A DNA stretch of 64,000 nt from Edaphobacter sp. (GCF_028283685.1 NZ_JAPWKF010000006.1:419729-483728), one strand, 5' to 3'. Counted from the first letter of the stretch, positions 17,306-25,558 are shown. Numbers and translations are program-made. Notes: generated by a model from the sequence alone, not told the origin.

Positions 17306-17390
17306 AGCCTTCGATGTCTCCTGAGCCTTCGATGCCTTTCTGAGCCTTCGATGCCTTCCTGAGTCGTCGATGTCTTCCTGAGTTTCGACG
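17306..17390. repeat. 18/19-bp tandem repeat, four copies plus a partial
   Basis: Units begin at 17306 (18 bp), 17324, 17343 and 17362 (19 bp each), with a partial at 17381. The consensus is AGCCTTCGATGCCTTCCTG. It is noncoding by any convincing frame. Confidence 0.85.
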
Positions 17391-17506
17391 ATCCGTGTCA
17401 TGCAATGTTCACGGAGGCAATTCCTACGCATTCACGGCGGCTGCTCCTCGACGTTTCTGTATGGTTTCGTGCGGCGGCTCGATTCCTGATGTCGCTGGAG
17501 CCAGTT

Positions 17507-18214
17507 TCAGTTGCCGTCGTCGTTGTCGCCCTCTTCGAGGAGCGAGGTGGTGCCGATGACGTCGTAGGTGGCGGGCTGGCCTCCGGTGGGCTGGATGGTG
17601 ACGGTGAGCGGCTGGCGCTGCCAGTGGGCGGGCTGGCAGACGGGGAGGAAGTGGTTGGGCTCGGGCCAGCGGCCGATGGTCTTCTGCACGACGGGGCGGC
17701 GTGCGCCGAGCTGGGCGACGATGACGTTGAGGCTGCCTCCCTTGCTGGTGAAGGAGGTGCCGCAGTAGGCGGCGTAGTCGCGGAACCAGACGGCGTCGGA
17801 GACGAGGGGGTCGAAGTCGGGCAGGTGGAGCGGTGTGATGTGGCCGGTGGCGCGGTCGACGGTGATCCAGGGGCCGGGCTGCCAGATCCAGCGCGGCGCG
17901 GTATCGGCGGGGAGAGCGTCGTTGATGCGCAGGGCGCGCCGGATGGCGAAGGTGCGGTCGGTGATGTCGTGGGAGTCGCCGGTGGTCCAGTCGCGGACGC
18001 GGTCGTCGACGATGAGGGGCCGGACGCGGATGGTGGAGGTCTCGTCGGTCCTGGCTTCGAGGGTGGCGTCGGGTTGGGTGAAGGAGACGCGCCGCGGTGC
18101 TCCGAGGACGACCGTGTGGACCCTGGGCGCCCGCGGAGCAGCGGCGGAAGGCAGCCCCATGAGGGCTGCAAGGGACAGAGTGATGCTCTGCAGTAGAACG
18201 GATGTGCGAGTCAC
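17507..18214 (-). CDS. Exported protein of unknown function
   Basis: The chosen GTG start at 18214 precedes a signal peptide (TRTSVLLQSITLSLAALMGL, then PSAAA), giving 235 residues. The frame continues to 18385 upstream but that part is Pro/His-rich and not signal-like. The mature protein has a Trp-containing beta-rich body with RVSFTQPDATLEARTD, RPLIVDDRVRDWTTGDSHD, WIWQPGPWITVDRATG, YAAYCGTSFTSKGGSLNVIV and ends in an acidic LLEEGDNDDGN tail. I do not recognise a family. It is divergent from the bactofilin gene across 418 bases without a clear promoter. Coding character is supported by signal and length rather than homology. Confidence 0.6.
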   Translation of the reverse strand: MTRTSVLLQSITLSLAALMGLPSAAAPRAPRVHTVVLGAPRRVSFTQPDATLEARTDETSTIRVRPLIVDDRVRDWTTGDSHDITDRTFAIRRALRINDALPADTAPRWIWQPGPWITVDRATGHITPLHLPDFDPLVSDAVWFRDYAAYCGTSFTSKGGSLNVIVAQLGARRPVVQKTIGRWPEPNHFLPVCQPAHWQRQPLTVTIQPTGGQPATYDVIGTTSLLEEGDNDDGN

Positions 18215-18632
18215 TTGAGAAAGGCTCTGCGGGTGCAAGTGAGTGGGCCGGTACGGGAGTTGTGTGGTGCATCCCTGAGCCGGCGGTGGGTGATGGGAAT
18301 CGCGAGGAGGGTTCCGCGTTCCAGAGAGAACAAGGCGTGGAGCCATGCTAGCTGTCCGAGTGCAGTGTGGCGAGAGAACGGGCATATCACTTTCGGGGAA
18401 TGGAACAAAAGGCGTTACGGGGGGAAATAAGTTCGCGGGGGCGGGAAGAGATTCCCGGGGAGTGCTGATTTAGTTACAAAAACTGTGGATTTCCTTGTGT
18501 GTCCGGCCCATCCTGCAAGCTCTCGCGGAGTAGTATCTTGAAAACAGGCGTTCAGGCTGACTGGCCGTGCGTCGCGAGTGGAGCCCGTCAAAGGGATTAT
18601 CTCCATCCAGTGAGGAAAGGACATTTACAGCT
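18215..18632. other. Divergent intergenic region upstream of bactofilin
   Basis: No gene or RNA recognised. It holds a small inverted repeat (CGGGAA/TTCCCG near 18442-18457) and presumably the promoters of both flanking genes, though no convincing -35/-10 pair can be picked. Confidence 0.4.
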
Positions 18633-19142
18633 ATGTGGAAACCGAATCAGCCGGGAAGCAGCACCCCCACAACTCCTGAACCGTCGCGGCCGACTCCCCC
18701 GTCGACGCCGAGCTTTGAGGCTCCGCGCGGGGCAGGGTCGACCGGTGCGGGAGCCGCAGTCTCAACCGGCGAGCAGGCCACGATCGGCAAGTCGCTGGTG
18801 GTGAAGGGCGAGGTCACGGGATCGGAGTCGTTGTACATCGACGGCAAGGTCGAAGGCGCGATCAACCTGCCGGGCAACCGCGTGACGGTTGGCCGTAATG
18901 GCCAGGTGGCCGCCAACATCGTTGCCCGCGAGGTGGTGGTGCTGGGTAAGGTTCGCGGCAACTGCCAGGCGAGCGATCGCGTGGACATCCGCAGCGAAGG
19001 TTCGCTGACGGGCGATGTGATTGCAGCGCGCATCTCGATCGAGGACGGCGCGTTCTTCAAGGGTGGTATCGACATCCGCAAGCCGGGCAGCGCCGATGCA
19101 AAGGCCGCTGCACCTGCTGAGCCGGTTGCGGTCGAAGCGTAA
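18633..19142 (+). CDS. Bactofilin (polymer-forming cytoskeletal protein)
   Basis: A 169-residue bactofilin, the family of nucleotide-independent filaments that scaffold cell-shape or envelope machinery. ATG 18633 is chosen because the natural N-terminus begins there; an AGGAAAGG lies about 12 bases upstream. The first 50 residues are a Pro/Ser/Thr-rich disordered tail (WKPNQPGSSTPTTPEPSRPT). The beta-helix core runs from about residue 52 (ATIGKSLVVKGEVTGSESLY) through IDGKVEGAINLPGNRVTVG, GQVAANIVAREVVVLGKVRG, SDRVDIRSEGSLTGDVIAA and RISIEDGAFFKGGIDI, followed by an Ala/Pro tail. It stands alone with its own terminator. Confidence 0.92.
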   Translation: MWKPNQPGSSTPTTPEPSRPTPPSTPSFEAPRGAGSTGAGAAVSTGEQATIGKSLVVKGEVTGSESLYIDGKVEGAINLPGNRVTVGRNGQVAANIVAREVVVLGKVRGNCQASDRVDIRSEGSLTGDVIAARISIEDGAFFKGGIDIRKPGSADAKAAAPAEPVAVEA

Positions 19143-19165
19143 ACAGTTAGCAGGGTCATCAGAGC

Positions 19166-19194
19166 GGCCTCGGCTTTTTGCCGGGGCCGTTTTG
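19166..19194 (+). terminator. Rho-independent terminator after bactofilin
   Basis: A 10-bp stem with one G-U pair (CGGCCTCGGC at 19166-19175 with GCCGGGGCCG at 19181-19190), loop TTTTT, and TTTT tail. Confidence 0.85.
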
Positions 19195-19216
19195 CGTCTG
19201 GGGTATTGGCGGGAGA

Positions 19217-19267
19217 GCAACAGGTTCCTCCACTGGGGCGCTGCGCGCCTTCGGTCGGAGGGACAAC
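19217..19267. repeat. Dispersed repeat element, copy 3
   Basis: It starts GCAACAGGTTCCTCCACTGG and ends TTCGGTCGGAGGGACAAC. It shares the same core as the copies at 14483, 17241, 22774 and 26865. It lies directly downstream of the bactofilin terminator. Confidence 0.65.
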
Positions 19268-19318
19268 CGTGATGATCAGGCATGACACAGTGGCTTGCGG
19301 GAATGATGAGGTAGTGGG

Positions 19319-19711
19319 TTACAGATTGCGGGCGACAGTGAAGAGGGCTGCGGCTGTGAGGGTGGCGTAGATGGCTGGTGCGGGAGGCTGCGGCAGAGAG
19401 ATCGGCTTGCGCTGAAGCAGGCGCAGGCAGGCTGTGAGGGCATAGGCGATCGCGAGAGGCATCAGCAGCGTGGTGAGCGCGTTGAGCTGCAGTGCTTCGT
19501 GAAGGTGGCCGTGCAGCAGAGCGGCGAGGGCGCGGGTGGTGCCGCAGCCGGGGCAGAGGATGCCGAAGAGATCGTGGATGGGGCAGCGCGGATAGAAGCT
19601 GTATCGATCGGGCGGGAAGCGTAGAAGCAGCGCTGCGATGCAGAGTGCGAGGAGCGCAGGCGCAGCCGCCAGTGCAAGAGAGACCGGGCGGCTGCGCTGC
19701 GTGGAGTGCAT
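19319..19711 (-). CDS. DUF2752 membrane protein
   Basis: A 130-residue membrane protein with the DUF2752 signature: F-x-P-x-C-P-I-H-D-L-F-G-I (YPRCPIHDLFGILCPGCGTT) leading into CPGCGTTRA. Three or so hydrophobic helices are visible (residues about 13-32, 70-93 and 108-128), with the Cys cluster between the first and second. Cys pairs suggest metal or disulfide chemistry, but the function is unknown. It starts two bases after the stop of the GYF_2 protein on the same strand, so it is almost surely translated from the same transcript. Length is normal for the family. Confidence 0.85.
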   Translation of the reverse strand: MHSTQRSRPVSLALAAAPALLALCIAALLLRFPPDRYSFYPRCPIHDLFGILCPGCGTTRALAALLHGHLHEALQLNALTTLLMPLAIAYALTACLRLLQRKPISLPQPPAPAIYATLTAAALFTVARNL

Positions 19712-19713
19712 GG

Positions 19714-20415
19714 TTAGAATCCGCGGTAGCGCGCGGCGCGTTTGATCTCGTTGATGCGATTGAAGTGGTACTGGAAGTAGAGGCCGCCGAAGAAGAAGGT
19801 CATGATGGGGCCGAGGCGCAGGCCGACGGGCTCTGGTCCGTTGAAGTGCTGCTCGAGGGAGTTCTTCATGGAGAAGCGGTAGAGGATGACGAGGACGAAG
19901 GCGGCGATGCTGATGAGGCTCGAGACCGGCGAGCGGTGATAGTGGCCGGTGTGCATCATCGCGGCGCTGACGCCGGTGGAGACTGCGCCTCCGATGAAGG
20001 AGAGGATGACGTAGCCGATGAAGTAGTTGAGCGCCTTGGTGGCGGGCTCGATCTTGCGCAGCCAGAGGATCTGGACGAGGTCCCAGGCGACGCCGAAGAG
20101 GCCGCAGGTGCAGATGGTGAAGATGAGCACGAGCGCCCAGTGGAGATTGGGCGGATCGGGGTAGGCGCCGAGGGGAGCGCCATAGGCGGGTGCGCCGTAG
20201 GGCGCGGGGGCCACGGGCACGGGAACGTAGCCGGGTGCGGGAGGCGCTGCGGCCGAGCCTGCGCCGAGGATCTCGGCGACGGGAACCCAGCTGGCGGATT
20301 CATCTTCCCGGGCGAGATCGCTGAGGAGGACGTTGCCGCTGGCGACGTAGCGCTGCAGATCTTCGAGGGTGTAGGGACCGTAGTTCTGGCCGTCGCGTGA
20401 GACGTGGTAAGGCAT
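19714..20415 (-). CDS. GYF_2 (DUF4339) domain membrane protein
   Basis: A 233-residue protein with an N-terminal GYF_2 domain (residues 1-50, HVSRDGQNYGPYTLEDLQRY, then W-V-P-V), an adaptor-like fold often linked to membrane proteins. A Pro/Ala/Tyr-rich linker (residues 53-86) joins it to a four-helix membrane part starting at ALVLIFTICTCGLFGVAWDL, ending with FGGLYFQYHFNRINEI. AAAGGAGAG lies upstream of ATG 20415. The pairing with a DUF2752 gene two bases downstream recurs in other bacteria as far as I know, and suggests a shared role in membrane organisation or secretion. Exact function is unknown. Confidence 0.82.
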   Translation of the reverse strand: MPYHVSRDGQNYGPYTLEDLQRYVASGNVLLSDLAREDESASWVPVAEILGAGSAAAPPAPGYVPVPVAPAPYGAPAYGAPLGAYPDPPNLHWALVLIFTICTCGLFGVAWDLVQILWLRKIEPATKALNYFIGYVILSFIGGAVSTGVSAAMMHTGHYHRSPVSSLISIAAFVLVILYRFSMKNSLEQHFNGPEPVGLRLGPIMTFFFGGLYFQYHFNRINEIKRAARYRGF

Positions 20416-20558
20416 GCGTGCTCTCCTTTGTGCCGACGGGGTCGTCGGGGGACTGCCCTCGTCGGCGCAGCCTCTCTGGGCTGTCTGCCGCTGAAACTAT
20501 TTCCTTTTGGGAAATGTATAACAGGTGAGCCCGGGAAGGGACACTCTTTGGAGAGCAT

Positions 20559-22754
20559 GTGATCAGACAACTTGGCGGAGCGGTGCTGGCCGTGGTGGCA
20601 GCGGTGCAGTGCGTGGCCGAGCAGCCGTGGCAGAAGATGCAGATGCCGCAGGCGGCGGAGGTGGCGAAGGCGTGGCAGAATCCTCCGTCGGAGTATGGGC
20701 CGGAGCCTTACTACGGGATGAATGGCGCGATCGATATGACGGTGGTGCGCCGCGATCTGGACCGCATGCACCTGCTGGGTTACAGGGCGGTGACGGCGCA
20801 GTACGGCGCGGGATCGCCGTTCGCGTATCTGTCGCCGGAGTACTTTGCGTTCTTCAGGAGGTTTGTGGAAGAGGCGAAGAAGCGCGATATGCGGGTATGG
20901 ATCGTCGACGATGCCGGGTATCCCAGCGGCTTTGCCGGGGGCAGGTTCACCAGCGAGAGGCCGGAGCTGCGCATGCAGGCACTGCAGGTGGCGGAGACCG
21001 CGACGGTGAATGGCGGCGAGAGGTTCGAGCGCACGGTGAAGCCGGATACGGTGGCGGTTACGGCGGTGAACGCCGATGGGAAGGCTGAGCAGATTCCGTT
21101 TGCCGATGGTGCGGTCGCGTGGGCGGCGCCTGCCGGGAAGTGGACGGTGACGGTGGTGGAGCATCGCTTCAGCACATCGCCTACGCGCAGCGACACGAAT
21201 CCGAAGCGGGTGAAGGATGGGTCGCAGTCGCTGGAGGATTACATGAACCCGGAGGCGACGGCGCAGTACCTTGCGTTTACGCACGAGCAATACAAGAAGG
21301 CCATGGGGGACGAGTTCGGGAAGACGATCATGGGGTTTCGCGGCGATGAGCCGGACTACTCGATTCGCGGCCTGCCGTGGACGCCGAAGTTCTTCGCTCG
21401 ATTTACCGAGCTGAAGGGCTACGATGTGCGGCCGTATCTGGCGGGGCTGCTGGTGAAGCCGGAGCAGATGACGGAGAGTTCGAAGCGGGTGAGGGCGGAC
21501 TATCTCGATGTCTTCTCGCAGATGTTTCGCGATGGCTTCTTCAAGCCGCAGGCGGAGTGGTGCGCGGCCAATGGGCTGGAGTACCAGGTGCATCTGAATC
21601 ACGAAGAGATGGAGATGCACCTGGTGCAGAGCGAGGGTGAGTTCTTCCGCGCGATGCAGACTGTGCAGGTGCCGGGGATCGATTCGATCTGGCACCAGAT
21701 CTGGAAGGACACGGTGTCGGACTTCCCGCGGCTGGCGTCGTCGGTGTCGCATGTGTACGGCAGGCCGCGTGCGTTTACGGAGAGCTTCGCGGCGTATCGT
21801 CCGGAGCCGGATGTGGAGATGGCGCGGTATGTGCTGAACGAGCAGTTTGTGCGCGGCGTGAACCTGGTGGAGACGATGTATATGCCGGCGAGCACGGCGG
21901 GTCGCATGGGGTCGCCGTACATGAGCGAGCCGGGATATCCGGCGCTGCTGGAGTATGTGCGGCGGATGAGCTATCTGCTGTCGATGGGACGGCCTGCGGC
22001 GCGGGTGGCGCTGTATCTGCCTTCGTCTGCGATGTGGATGGGCGATGAGGCGGCGGACCGGCAGTTTGTGTCGACGGAGCGCTTGTTGTCGGAGCGGCAG
22101 ATCGACTTCGACATTGTGAGCGAGGATGCGCTGGCGCGGGATCTGAAGGCAGGTAAGGGCGTCTTCACGACGGAGAGCGGCAACAGCTATGGCACGGTGA
22201 TTCTGCCGGGCGAGATGGTGTTGTCAGAGGCCGCGGCAGAGAGACTGCATGCCTTTGCGAAGGGCGGCGGCGAGGTGATGATGCTGGGGCATCTGCCATC
22301 GCTGATCTCGGATAAGGACTATCTGCATGCGCGTGCAGCGACACCTGCGGACTTTGCGTGGGCGAAGGTGGTGAGCGGGTCGGAGCTGGAGGAGACGCCG
22401 ACGCCTCCTGCGCAGCCGCCTGCAAGTGCGCCCGGGCCGCAGGTGGTTTCGGCTTCGCTTGAAACGGCGATGCGTAGCGTGATCGAACGCGGAGATGTGG
22501 CGCTGGAGAGGCCCTCGCGTTCTTTACGGGTGATGCGGCGGAGGCTGGGCGATGCGGATGTGTTTCTGCTCTTCAACGAGGGGCCGGATGCGTTTGAGCA
22601 GAAGGTGATTCTGCATGGCGCGGGCAGGCGCGTGGAGGAGTGGGATGCGCAGACGGGCAAGACGTTTGGCGTGGGCGCGTCGCGAAGGAAGGACGGCGTG
22701 ACGACGAAGGTGGCGCTGAAGGGGTATGAGGCGGTGGTGCTGGTGGTGAAGTAG
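20559..22754 (+). CDS. Exported glycosyl hydrolase, GH106-like (alpha-L-rhamnosidase type)
   Basis: A 731-residue exported enzyme starting at GTG 20559, next to GGAGAG (20550-20555). The signal peptide is MIRQLGGAVLAVVAAVQCVA. The barrel begins around residue 60 with AIDMTVVRRDLDRMHLLGY, then RVWIVDDAGYPSGFAGG, KTIMGFRGDEPDYSIRGLPW and LEYQVHLNHEEMEMH, patterns seen in GH106/rhamnosidase-like proteins. A C-terminal domain with AVVLPGEM-like strands and VFLLFNEGPDAFEQK closes the protein. True GH106 proteins are often 1000 or more residues, so this may be a shorter relative; the linkage is uncertain. With GH28 convergent next door it fits rhamnogalacturonan breakdown. Confidence 0.72.
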   Translation: MIRQLGGAVLAVVAAVQCVAEQPWQKMQMPQAAEVAKAWQNPPSEYGPEPYYGMNGAIDMTVVRRDLDRMHLLGYRAVTAQYGAGSPFAYLSPEYFAFFRRFVEEAKKRDMRVWIVDDAGYPSGFAGGRFTSERPELRMQALQVAETATVNGGERFERTVKPDTVAVTAVNADGKAEQIPFADGAVAWAAPAGKWTVTVVEHRFSTSPTRSDTNPKRVKDGSQSLEDYMNPEATAQYLAFTHEQYKKAMGDEFGKTIMGFRGDEPDYSIRGLPWTPKFFARFTELKGYDVRPYLAGLLVKPEQMTESSKRVRADYLDVFSQMFRDGFFKPQAEWCAANGLEYQVHLNHEEMEMHLVQSEGEFFRAMQTVQVPGIDSIWHQIWKDTVSDFPRLASSVSHVYGRPRAFTESFAAYRPEPDVEMARYVLNEQFVRGVNLVETMYMPASTAGRMGSPYMSEPGYPALLEYVRRMSYLLSMGRPAARVALYLPSSAMWMGDEAADRQFVSTERLLSERQIDFDIVSEDALARDLKAGKGVFTTESGNSYGTVILPGEMVLSEAAAERLHAFAKGGGEVMMLGHLPSLISDKDYLHARAATPADFAWAKVVSGSELEETPTPPAQPPASAPGPQVVSASLETAMRSVIERGDVALERPSRSLRVMRRRLGDADVFLLFNEGPDAFEQKVILHGAGRRVEEWDAQTGKTFGVGASRRKDGVTTKVALKGYEAVVLVVK

Positions 22755-22773
22755 TGCTGCTGTGAGCTTCGTG

Positions 22774-22834
22774 ACAAGCAGCTTTCTTCGCTGCGCTACG
22801 GGATGACAAACAGCAAATGCGCTACGGAATGACA
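22774..22834. repeat. Dispersed repeat element, copy 4
   Basis: Contains TTCTTCGCTGCGCTACGG, ATGACAAACAG and a second TGCGCTACGGAATGACAA. It is a degenerate double copy of the element near 14483, just after the GH106-like stop. Confidence 0.55.
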
Positions 22835-22855
22835 ATGCCAAAGATGCGAAAAGAG

Positions 22856-22896
22856 AATGGCTTCGCCTTCGATGTGGAGGCGAAGCCATTTCTTTT
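22856..22896. terminator. Bidirectional terminator between GH106-like and GH28 genes
   Basis: A perfect 12-bp stem (AATGGCTTCGCC at 22856-22867 with GGCGAAGCCATT at 22879-22890) and an 11-base loop. TCTTTT follows on the plus strand and CTCTTTT on the minus strand, as expected between convergent genes. Confidence 0.88.
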
Positions 22897-22911
22897 GCGG
22901 TTGCGATTTAT

Positions 22912-24666
22912 CTAGAGCGTCTGGTTGTCGGCGGTGGCCAGTTGCGTGTCCTTGGCGGCGCGGCTGATGGCGATGCGCAGGTCGGAGACCTTGTTGAGCG
23001 CGAAGGCGGGCTGCGCGGTGGGTGCGGTGACGGCGATGAAGTCGGCGCGGTCGACTGCTTCGAGATAAAAGCTGGGGCGGGCGTCGGCGGTGGCGGGTGC
23101 GATCTCGACGTGGCTCATCTCGATGCGGTTGACGTGGCGGAGGAGGAAGCCCTGCGATGGTGTGATCTTGCCGAACATGCCGGGGTCGGGGTAGCTGTCT
23201 TCTTTTTCGGGCATGACGATCTTCGCGTCTTCGGCGGTGCCGCCGCCTTGATGCTGGATGAAGATGTTGGAGAGTTTGATGTCCTGAATGGCGTGGCCGG
23301 GGATGCCGCTGAGGATGGAGGAGATGTGCGGCGCCGTGTTGTAGCTGACGAGGTTGTCGACGACGATGCGCTGCAGGGTGCCGACCTTGGTGGTGTCTTT
23401 GGGGCCGCGCAGGCGTGAGCCGAGACGGAAGAAGAGCGGTGCGTTCACGACGTCGCGCATGGTGATGTTGGAGATGGCGATGTCCTCGCAGAGGGCGCCG
23501 TCCTCGCTCTCGAGGGCGAGTCCTTCGCAGGCCTCGAAGACGCAGTTGGAGATGGTGATGTTCTTGAAGCCGCCGTTGGATTCGGTGCCGCACTTGATGC
23601 GTCCGTTGCGCGCGGTGAAGGGCTTGTCGGCGGGCATGCGCTTGTAGGTTCCGTCGAGCATGGTGCCGAGCTCCCATGACCCGGCGACGTAGCAGTTGGT
23701 GATGACGACGTTTTCGGTGGCGCGGGCATAGCCGAGGGCGTAGCTGGACTTGGGGCAGATGCCGTCGTCCCAGGGCGAGTTGACGAAGCAGTTGGAGACG
23801 CGGACGTTGCGGCAGCAGTCGATGTCCATGCCGTCGCGGTCGGTGTCGATGGTGAGGTTGTCGAGGGTCATGTTGTCGACGCCGGTGAGGAGGAGGCCGA
23901 AGTGTCCTCCTTTGAGGAGGGAGAAGTCGCGGAAGAGGACGTTGCGGCAGTTCTTCATGGCGATGGCCTTGTTGCCGACGCCGGGCTGCTCGGCCTGGTA
24001 CATGGGGTACTCGCCGCGCGGGGGACGGCGGCGCTCGCCTTCGATGGGGCTCTTGTTGCTGCCGGTGCGCTCGGGGCCGAAGCCGCGGCCGTTCTGCGCC
24101 TGGTTGACGGGGCGTCCGGGGCCGGCTCCGAAGCTGAGACCTTTGCCGTAGATGAGGCCGGGGCCGATGATGGAGACGTCCTCGATGTCGATGCCCCAGA
24201 TCAGCGAGTTCTTCCAGTGGTTGTGGCCGTAGTCCTGGAAGGCGTCCCAGGCGGTGTTGGGCTCGGCGGCGTCGTAGGTGCCGCCGTTGTAGCCGGTGGT
24301 CTCGCCGGGGAGCGGAGAGGCGGCGGCTTCGAGGACGCAGCCCTGCGAGAGGTAGAGCGAGACGTGGCTCTTGAGGCGGATGGAGAAGCTGAGCCAGGTT
24401 CCGGCGGGGAAGAAGACGGTTCCGCCGCCAGCGGCTGCGGCTGCTTCGATGGCCTTGTTGATGGCGGGGGAGCAGACGGTTTTGCCGTCGCCGATAGCGC
24501 CGAAGGTGCGGATGTCGAAGATGGTTCCGGCGGGGAAGGCGCCGGCAGCGGCGTGTTTGCCTGCGGCCTGCGCAAGCAGGGTGGGAGCGGAGGTGACGGC
24601 TGCGGCGGCGAGTCCCATGCTGCCGAGCTTGAGCAGGTCGCGACGGGCGGGGTTGAGCTTGTCCAT
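22912..24666 (-). CDS. Tat-exported glycoside hydrolase family 28 protein (polygalacturonase type)
   Basis: A 584-residue protein. The N-terminus ARRDLLKLGSMGLAAAA with a twin Arg and following hydrophobic run is a Tat signal (RR at residues 8-9). A right-handed beta-helix follows. GH28 marker regions are present: TDRDGMDIDC, SPWDDGICPKSS (the paired Asp), and NGRIKCGTESNGG (the RIK region). The canonical GHG motif is not clear; SWELGTMLDG takes its place. Family members hydrolyse galacturonan or rhamnogalacturonan in pectin. Its exact specificity is uncertain. Convergent with the GH106-like gene and sharing a bidirectional terminator. Confidence 0.87.
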   Translation of the reverse strand: MDKLNPARRDLLKLGSMGLAAAAVTSAPTLLAQAAGKHAAAGAFPAGTIFDIRTFGAIGDGKTVCSPAINKAIEAAAAAGGGTVFFPAGTWLSFSIRLKSHVSLYLSQGCVLEAAASPLPGETTGYNGGTYDAAEPNTAWDAFQDYGHNHWKNSLIWGIDIEDVSIIGPGLIYGKGLSFGAGPGRPVNQAQNGRGFGPERTGSNKSPIEGERRRPPRGEYPMYQAEQPGVGNKAIAMKNCRNVLFRDFSLLKGGHFGLLLTGVDNMTLDNLTIDTDRDGMDIDCCRNVRVSNCFVNSPWDDGICPKSSYALGYARATENVVITNCYVAGSWELGTMLDGTYKRMPADKPFTARNGRIKCGTESNGGFKNITISNCVFEACEGLALESEDGALCEDIAISNITMRDVVNAPLFFRLGSRLRGPKDTTKVGTLQRIVVDNLVSYNTAPHISSILSGIPGHAIQDIKLSNIFIQHQGGGTAEDAKIVMPEKEDSYPDPGMFGKITPSQGFLLRHVNRIEMSHVEIAPATADARPSFYLEAVDRADFIAVTAPTAQPAFALNKVSDLRIAISRAAKDTQLATADNQTL

Positions 24667-24787
24667 AGGCTGGTCATGCTAGCAGAGAATTGGTAGGACC
24701 AGAAAGGACGGTATTGGGGCAGGGATTTCTACCGTCACCTGCCGGAGGAGTATTCTCAGCGCATCTTACGGGCAGGAGATTAGATCG

Positions 24788-25198
24788 TTGCGAATCGTGA
24801 GACCTTGTTTTCTTGTGGTGGACCGTGAATTTCCGGGGAGTATTTCGACACGGAAGCTGGTGATCGAGACGGCGAAGTTCAACGTGATTACGGCCTATAG
24901 CGGGCAGGAGGCGCTGGAGATGCTGGGGCGCTTTCCCGCGATCGATGGCGTGGTGATGGATGGTGAGCTGGACGATATTCCGGCGGAGTACCTGACCACG
25001 GAGCTGAAGAAGATAGATGCGACGCTGCCGGTGCTCGTGATCTGCGCGCCGGGGTATGAGGGTTGCCCGAGCGCGGATGTGCAGCTGGAGTCGTTTCAGC
25101 CGCAGAAGCTGCTGGAGGCGTTGCGCAAGCTGAAGCCGCGCGAGGCGGAGCAGATCGAGAAGCACGACGAGGACATCAGCACGGAGCGGCTGAACTAG
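24788..25198 (+). CDS. Single-domain response-regulator-like protein, degenerate receiver
   Basis: A 136-residue receiver-fold protein with no output domain. The phospho-acceptor Asp58 is kept in GVVMDGELDDI, and VVDRE at residues 10-14 keeps an acidic residue where the metal-binding pair normally lies. The usual Thr/Ser switch is replaced by VICAPG and the conserved Lys-Pro by FQP before QKLLEALRKL, so signalling by phosphorylation is doubtful or altered. The start ATG is after TAGATCGTTGCGA; other near starts exist (TTG 24787-area). It stands 121 bases from the divergent GH28 gene and 27 bases before the TfoX-N protein. The partner kinase is unknown. Confidence 0.75.
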   Translation: MRIVRPCFLVVDREFPGSISTRKLVIETAKFNVITAYSGQEALEMLGRFPAIDGVVMDGELDDIPAEYLTTELKKIDATLPVLVICAPGYEGCPSADVQLESFQPQKLLEALRKLKPREAEQIEKHDEDISTERLN

Positions 25199-25225
25199 TT
25201 TCCTGGTTTCGCGTGAGAGGGATTG

Positions 25226-25558
25226 ATGGCGAGAGACAAGGCCCTTGAGGCGCTGGTGAACGACGAGCTGGAAGGCCGGCCCGGGATCACGCAGAAGGCG
25301 ATGTTTGGCGGATTGACCTGGCTGTGGAACGGCAAGCTTGTCTGCGGAGCGCGAGCCGGCTTGATGCTGGTGCGGCTGGGTGAGGGCAACGATGCCTGGG
25401 CGCTTGCGCTGGATGGTGTAACACCCATGGTCTCGGGTAGCAGACCTATGACCGGCTGGGTCCGCGCTTCGCCTGAGGTCTATGCGAACGATGAGATGCG
25501 GCAGAGACTTCTGCGGGCAGCGCTGGAGTTTGTGCAGTCGTTGCCGCCGAAGCCGTAG
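25226..25558 (+). CDS. TfoX N-terminal domain protein
   Basis: A 110-residue protein with the TfoX/Sxy N-terminal fold: the family marker AMFGGLTWLWNGKLVCG is followed by LMLVRLGEGNDAWAL, GVTPMVSGSRPMTGWV and a helix ending VQSLPPKP. Full TfoX adds a C-terminal domain and regulates competence in some Proteobacteria; single N-domain proteins are widespread and of unclear function. The start ATG 25226 is preceded by GAGAGG (about 25214-25220). The stop abuts the stop of the convergent OPT gene, so the two transcripts meet without an intergenic terminator. Confidence 0.85.
   Translation: MARDKALEALVNDELEGRPGITQKAMFGGLTWLWNGKLVCGARAGLMLVRLGEGNDAWALALDGVTPMVSGSRPMTGWVRASPEVYANDEMRQRLLRAALEFVQSLPPKP

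Larger units (their letters stand above)
17094..17506. other. Intergenic region with dispersed and tandem repeats
   Basis: These 413 bases between two leftward genes hold a dispersed repeat copy (17241-17285) and a 19-bp tandem array (17306-17390). Small open frames here read through the repeats and look spurious. Confidence 0.6.

Noticed and set aside
17090..17431. A 113-codon minus-strand frame with a VIPSEARNL-like run
   Set aside because: It reads through the dispersed and tandem repeats; this is the well-known spurious peptide from such repeats.
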